A stretch of DNA of 34,951 bases from an uncultured Veillonellaceae bacterium. Lineage in GTDB: Bacteria > Bacillota > Negativicutes > Veillonellales > Megasphaeraceae. The notes under the pieces are model-generated. The model saw only the letters and a list, made by a program, of their open reading frames with translations. It was not told where the DNA came from and did not search any database. The translations under genes were made by a program, and so were the position numbers. How positions within the stretch are numbered: the stretch's first letter is position 1; every line of letters starts with the position of its first letter. The stretch is taken from assembly GCA_900546795.1 (NCBI GenBank), contig UREG01000010.1, positions 1 to 34,951 of the forward strand. The letters are read 5' to 3'. Of this stretch, positions 30,831 to 34,951 are shown in pieces.

Positions 30831-32282
30831 TTATTTTTCCAAGCGGCTCATTACTTTTTCTTTGCCTAAAAGCGCAATGATCTGCGGCAGCTCCGGACCG
30901 TGCATCTGTCCGGTCAGGGCAATGCGAATCGGCATGAATACTTGTTTGCCGCCTACTTTTAATTCTTTCCGCACTTCTTTAAACAGCGGATTTACCGTTT
31001 CCGCAGTGAGCTCGGAAAGCGCCGCTAATTTTTCTTTGAAAAGCCCCAGCACAGCCGGCACGGTTTCTTCCGCCATAACAGCCAAAGCTTCTTCGTCGGT
31101 TACTTCTTCCAGCTCTTTAAAGAAAATATCTACGTTGTCTGCTATTTGCGCGCCATAGCTCAAATGGTCCCGCACGGTCCATACCATCTGTTTGAGCCAG
31201 GCAGCTTCCTCGTCCGACACCGTTTCGCCAACATATCCGGCCTGCTGCAGATGCGGAAGGCAAAGTTCGTATAGCTGCGTTTCGTCCAGCTGCTTCATAT
31301 AATGGAAGTTAATCCAATTCAACTTATCGATATCAAATACGGCGGGGTTTTTGGCGACCCGATCCATGGAAAACTGCTGAATCAGTTCTTCCGAAGAAAA
31401 GATTTCTTTCTCTTCTTCCGGAGACCAGCCTAAAAGCGCCAGGAAGTTTACGATTGCTTCCGGCAGGTATCCCAGATTTTTATATTGTTCTACAGACGTA
31501 GCCCCATGGCGTTTGCTCATTTTTTTATAATCTTTTCCCAAAATCAGCGAAATATGACCAAACCGCGGAATCGGGAATCCCAGCGCTTCGTACAGAACGA
31601 TCTGCCGCGGCGTGTTGGACAAATGTTCTTCCGCCCGAATAACATCGGTAATTCCCATCAAGGCGTCATCGATGACTACGCTATAGTTATATACCGGCAT
31701 GCCGTCCGATTTTACAATAACAAAATCGCCGATGCCATCAGACTGGAACGTTACATGCCCCCGAACCATATCGGTAAATTCTACGGTCCGTCCTTTCGGA
31801 ACACGCAGGCGAACTACCGGTTTACGCCCTTCTTTTTTGTAGGCTTCTATCTGTTCTTCCGATAAATGAGAGCAAGTCCCTCCATATACCGGAGTCAGTC
31901 CTTTTTCCATCTGCGCCTGCCGTTCCGCTTCGATTTCTTCCGGCGTACAGTAGCAGTAATAGGCCTTTCCTTCCGCAATAAGCTGCTGTGTATATTTTTC
32001 ATAAATATCCAGGCGTTCACTCTGTCTGTATGGGCCGTTTTCTCCGCCGGCATCGATGCCTTCGTCCCAAGTAATTCCCAGCCATTTCAAAGCCGCTTTG
32101 ATATTTTCTTCCGATTCACGCGTGGAGCGTTTCAAATCCGTATCTTCGATACGAAGCACAAACTTACCGCCCGTCTTTTTGGCCAGCAGCCAGTTAAAGA
32201 GCGCAGAACGGGCTCCTCCTATATGAAACGGCCCTGTCGGGCTCGGTGCAAACCGAACTTTAAGCATAGTATCTTCCATCAT
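30831..32282 (-). CDS. gltX: Glutamyl-tRNA synthetase
   Basis: Charges tRNA-Glu (and possibly tRNA-Gln in organisms that use transamidation). The 483-residue class I enzyme has RFAPSPTGPFHIGGARSA with the HIGH-like motif, CYCTPEE...CSHL with zinc-type Cys residues, and KKMSKRHGAT, the KMSKS-like motif. The C-terminal part is the all-helical anticodon-binding domain of bacterial GluRS. ATG at 32282 follows AGGAGG by seven bases. It lies 12 bases after ispDF, in the yacL-ispDF-gltX series. Confidence 0.96.
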   Translation of the reverse strand: MMEDTMLKVRFAPSPTGPFHIGGARSALFNWLLAKKTGGKFVLRIEDTDLKRSTRESEENIKAALKWLGITWDEGIDAGGENGPYRQSERLDIYEKYTQQLIAEGKAYYCYCTPEEIEAERQAQMEKGLTPVYGGTCSHLSEEQIEAYKKEGRKPVVRLRVPKGRTVEFTDMVRGHVTFQSDGIGDFVIVKSDGMPVYNYSVVIDDALMGITDVIRAEEHLSNTPRQIVLYEALGFPIPRFGHISLILGKDYKKMSKRHGATSVEQYKNLGYLPEAIVNFLALLGWSPEEEKEIFSSEELIQQFSMDRVAKNPAVFDIDKLNWINFHYMKQLDETQLYELCLPHLQQAGYVGETVSDEEAAWLKQMVWTVRDHLSYGAQIADNVDIFFKELEEVTDEEALAVMAEETVPAVLGLFKEKLAALSELTAETVNPLFKEVRKELKVGGKQVFMPIRIALTGQMHGPELPQIIALLGKEKVMSRLEK

Positions 32283-32294
32283 CCTGATTCCTCC

Positions 32295-33446
32295 TCATAT
32301 AATAGACGCAATAGCCTGCGCGGCCATGCCCTCTTCTTTTCCCACAAAGCCTAATTTCTCCGTTGTCGTTGCTTTAATCGCTAATTGCGATGGAGCAATT
32401 TCCAACGCTTGGCAGATATGTTCTTTCATCTTGTCGATATACGGCGCTATTTTAGGGCGCTCCGCCATCAGTGTCGCATCAATGTTCCCGATCGCATACC
32501 CGTTTTCTTTCAATAAACGCCCCACGTTTTCCAAAAGGGAAATGCTCGATATATTTCGAAATCGTTCGTCTGTATCGGGAAAGTAGGTGCCGATATCTTT
32601 CAATCCGGCGGCTCCCAACAGCGCATCCATGACAGCATGAACCAGTACGTCTGCATCAGAATGACCGACCAGACCTCTTTCAAAAGGAATCTCGACGCCG
32701 CCCAATACAAGCCGGCGGCCTTCTCCCAGCCGATGTACGTCATATCCAAGTCCGACCCGGGGGATCGGCACAATTCCCAAACCTTGTTCCGCCATTTTGA
32801 TGTCCTCCTTTGTCGTTACTTTGATATTGGCATAGGAGCCCAATAAAATATGGACGGGAAATCCGGCAGCTTCTGCCAGAGAAGCGTCGTCCGTTGCATA
32901 AATGTTTTCTTTTTTGCCATATCGGTATGCCGCTTCCAAAACCGTTCGTTTAAATCCCTGCGGGGTCTGCACCGCCGCCAGCGTATCCCGGCACAGCGTT
33001 TTCCGCACCAGCCCCTGCTCATCTTGCTGCTTGATCGTATCTTTAACCGGCACAGCATAAATGACGGCCTCTTTTTCCTTCACTTGCTCGATCAGTTCAG
33101 AAAACATATTTTTGTCCGCCATGGGGCGCGCCCCATCGTGAACTAAAAGAATATCTGCGTCCGGCGATACTTCTTTCATTGCTGAATATACCGAATCCTG
33201 CCGCTCTTTGCCGCCTTGAGTAATCTTTATCGGAACGGGCAGAGGAAATTCCGCAAATATTGCCTTCATTTCCTCTATATCATTTTTCCCCGCAACAATG
33301 ACGATTTCGTCTACCAGACTGCATTCTGCCGCCCGCTGCACCGTATGCCATATCATCGGCTTGTTGCCCAGCGGGTAAAATACTTTATTTTTTTCATATC
33401 CGAAGCGGCGTCCGGAGCCAGCTGCCGCAATGATTAGACTGACCAT
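32295..33446 (-). CDS. ispDF: Bifunctional IspD/IspF (MEP pathway) fusion
   Basis: A 383-residue fusion of two non-mevalonate isoprenoid enzymes. Residues 1-222 are IspD (CDP-methylerythritol synthesis): IIAAAGSGRRFGYEKNK at the N-terminus and LLVHDGARPM (100-109). Residues 230-383 are IspF (cyclodiphosphate synthesis): VGLGYDVHRL (231-240) with the metal ligands Asp236 and His238, then GHSDADVLVHAVMDALLGA and IKATTTEKLGF. B. subtilis has separate ispD and ispF genes in this place. AGGAGAAGG precedes the ATG. It lies 16 bases after yacL. Confidence 0.96.
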   Translation of the reverse strand: MVSLIIAAAGSGRRFGYEKNKVFYPLGNKPMIWHTVQRAAECSLVDEIVIVAGKNDIEEMKAIFAEFPLPVPIKITQGGKERQDSVYSAMKEVSPDADILLVHDGARPMADKNMFSELIEQVKEKEAVIYAVPVKDTIKQQDEQGLVRKTLCRDTLAAVQTPQGFKRTVLEAAYRYGKKENIYATDDASLAEAAGFPVHILLGSYANIKVTTKEDIKMAEQGLGIVPIPRVGLGYDVHRLGEGRRLVLGGVEIPFERGLVGHSDADVLVHAVMDALLGAAGLKDIGTYFPDTDERFRNISSISLLENVGRLLKENGYAIGNIDATLMAERPKIAPYIDKMKEHICQALEIAPSQLAIKATTTEKLGFVGKEEGMAAQAIASII

Positions 33447-33462
33447 CTTTCACCTTCTCCTG

Positions 33463-34569
33463 TTATTCATTCGGCCGCGCAAATATCATTCGTCCTGCCG
33501 AAGTCTGGAGCACCGACGTAACTGTTACCATTACGCTGGTTCCAATATACCGCTGTCCATTTTCTACGACAATCATGGTTCCGTCATCTAAATAAGCAAT
33601 CCCCTGATTATTTTCTTTTCCGGCTTTTACAACAAGCACGGTCATTTCCTCACCAGGAATCCGCGCCGGTTTCACCGCGTTGGCCAAATCATTAATATTC
33701 AGCACGGTAATCCCCTGCAGCACGGCTACTTTATTCAGATTATAATCATTCGTAACAATCCGATACCCTTGCTGCGCGCCAAGACGCATCAATTTCGAAT
33801 CCACTTCTGTAATGTCGTCAAAGTCATCGTGAATGATCCGAATATCCATCTTGTCTTCTTTTTGCATCGCGTTCAATATATCAAGACCGCGCCGCCCCTT
33901 ATTGCGTTTCAGCACGTCTGCCGAATCGGCGATATGCTGCAATTCTTCCAGTACAAATACAGGCACCAGCAGCGGCCCTTCCAAAAATCCGGTTTTACAG
34001 ATTTCTGCAATGCGCCCATCGATAATAACGCTTGTATCCAGTAATTTTCCGGGAATGCTCTTTTTCTTGCGGCTCCCGTCTTTTTCTTTCACCGCTTTTG
34101 ATTTCAGACTGGCGATAATATTGAGTATCTCCGGCTTTTTCCGCACTGCGATGCTCATTCCCACATAGCCGAATACGACACTGAAGATGACCGGAAGATA
34201 CGCGCCGATGATAGGCAGATGAATGAACGCAAGTCCTATGAGGTTCGCAATAATAAGTCCAAGAAACAAGCCTATCGTTCCTAACAGCAAATCTTGTCCG
34301 GAAAACTTGCTCAAAGCGCCTTCCATCAAACGAATTGCGCACCAAATGCACCGAGAAAGCATCGGCGCCAGGATATACCCGATCAAAACGCCGATGACAC
34401 CGCCTATCACAAACATAATAATTGTGATCAGCGTCGTTTGAAACAATCCGATCCCGGGGAAATTTTCTCCCAGCAGCTCTACTAAAAGCGGCGCAATTTG
34501 ATCCGTTCCCATCAGCGCGGTTATACCGCATATAATGATGATAAGCACTCTGAATATTTTATCCAACAT
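33463..34569 (-). CDS. yacL: PIN/TRAM-domain membrane protein YacL
   Basis: A 368-residue integral membrane protein of Firmicutes. The first about 145 residues hold four hydrophobic helices. A PIN nuclease-like domain follows (LLDTSVIIDGRIAEICK with the acidic residues, then VFVLEELQHIADS and VTNDYNL), and a C-terminal TRAM-like RNA-binding part (MTVLVVKAGKENNQGIAYLDDGTMIVVENG). Function unknown; a membrane-linked RNase is suggested by domains. ATG at 34569 is preferred to a GTG at 34578 since GGGGG lies eight bases before it. It follows radA with a gap of 65 bases; disA is absent between them. Confidence 0.9.
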   Translation of the reverse strand: MLDKIFRVLIIIICGITALMGTDQIAPLLVELLGENFPGIGLFQTTLITIIMFVIGGVIGVLIGYILAPMLSRCIWCAIRLMEGALSKFSGQDLLLGTIGLFLGLIIANLIGLAFIHLPIIGAYLPVIFSVVFGYVGMSIAVRKKPEILNIIASLKSKAVKEKDGSRKKKSIPGKLLDTSVIIDGRIAEICKTGFLEGPLLVPVFVLEELQHIADSADVLKRNKGRRGLDILNAMQKEDKMDIRIIHDDFDDITEVDSKLMRLGAQQGYRIVTNDYNLNKVAVLQGITVLNINDLANAVKPARIPGEEMTVLVVKAGKENNQGIAYLDDGTMIVVENGQRYIGTSVMVTVTSVLQTSAGRMIFARPNE

Positions 34570-34634
34570 AGTATTCACCCCCTTTCTATGCTCTTATTAC
34601 TATATCATAGCTGTTTATAAATATCCATACTGAA

Positions 34635-34951
34635 CTACTGTCCATTCTTGCCTTTAAATGCCAGCGGAATCACATCGATAAGATGGCGGGCTCCGTGGAT
34701 TTCGGCATTGGGAAACAGCTTTATCAGCTCTCCTTTATTTCCATAAGGAACGACAAATTTACTGAACCCCATCTTCTCCGCTTCTTTGATGCGGCTCGCA
34801 GCCTTGGGTATACGCCGAATATCGCCGGTAAGGCTGATCTCTCCCATAACGACCATATCTGGATCCATAGCAATATCCCGGCTCGATGAAATAACCGCCA
34901 GGGCAATTGCCAAATCTGCCGCTGGTTCTGCAACTCGGATTCCGCCTAACA
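34635..34951 (-). CDS. radA: DNA repair protein RadA, C-terminal part
   Basis: The last 104 codons of RadA (Sms), which helps branch migration in recombination. The visible part is the Lon-like C-terminal domain: GGIRVAEPAADLAIALAVIS, SRDIAMDPDMVVMGEISLTG, RRIPKAASRIKEAEKMGF and FVVPYGN. The N-terminal zinc finger and RecA-like ATPase lie outside the window on the right. The gene is first in the radA-yacL-ispDF series. Confidence 0.93.
   Translation of the reverse strand, partial: LGGIRVAEPAADLAIALAVISSSRDIAMDPDMVVMGEISLTGDIRRIPKAASRIKEAEKMGFSKFVVPYGNKGELIKLFPNAEIHGARHLIDVIPLAFKGKNGQ

Noticed and set aside
29883..30869. A 328-codon plus-strand frame across cysS and the T-box
   Set aside because: It runs over the opposite strand of cysS and an RNA leader; no family resemblance.
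1..34951. CRISPR array, insertion sequence or prophage
   Set aside because: No regularly spaced repeats, no transposase, integrase or phage structural gene was seen.

Overview
The window looks like chromosomal DNA from a diderm Firmicute, most likely a Negativicutes member (Megasphaera/Dialister/Veillonella-like; the genus is a guess). Two lines of evidence meet here. Gene order is classic Firmicutes: radA-yacL-ispDF-gltX-cysS-mrnC-rlmB-yacP-sigH and secG-rnr-smpB-ssrA, with a T-box leader. The window also encodes outer-membrane-type machinery: an RND efflux pump with a lipoprotein adaptor. Promoters are easy to read (TTGACA/TATAAT-like) and intrinsic terminators are strong. No mobile element, CRISPR array or phage gene was seen.

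Layout. 1-87: 5' part of a tRNA-Pro gene with a consensus promoter, minus strand. 238-1250: a lone plus-strand LDH/MDH-family dehydrogenase ending at a perfect bidirectional terminator. 1264-6579, minus strand: two blocks. One is a thioesterase, a MurI-like paralogue, murI, a membrane-anchored unknown protein and a CofE-like ligase. The other is rdgB, a YfcE-type phosphoesterase and speD. 6666-10936, minus strand: polysaccharide deacetylase, TauE/SafE permease, SDR oxidoreductase, DUF697-like and DUF1232 proteins. 11072-12022: a D-2-hydroxyacid dehydrogenase, plus strand. 12077-14351, minus strand: a CopZ-like protein, a Nudix hydrolase, moaC and moaA. 14498-15166: a UPF0173 metallo-hydrolase, plus strand. 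15203-15721: a DsbA-family gene broken by one in-frame amber codon. 16038-20882: tetR-adaptor-pump operon with a palindromic operator over its promoter. 20986-22818: thiW, thiM and yhcH-like. 23094-26579: ssrA, smpB, rnr, secG. 26597-34951: sigH, yacP, rlmB, mrnC, cysS, a T-box leader, gltX, ispDF, yacL and the 3' part of radA.

How the genes work together. The right third is a housekeeping block for translation, RNA maturation and isoprenoid precursors. The cysteine T-box controls cysS and, with it, three RNA-processing genes. tmRNA, SmpB and RNase R form the ribosome-rescue and RNA-decay set. The TetR-RND operon appears self-regulated. The middle holds separate metabolic units: molybdopterin, thiamine salvage, spermidine and envelope-related genes.

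Points most worth a second look: a MurI paralogue in which both catalytic cysteines are serine; an LDH-like enzyme with Arg at the specificity position and Glu for the catalytic Asp; the amber-interrupted DsbA-family gene; a CofE-like ligase where F420 is not expected; and terminators that sit directly against the ribosome-binding sites of rdgB, thiM and rnr.
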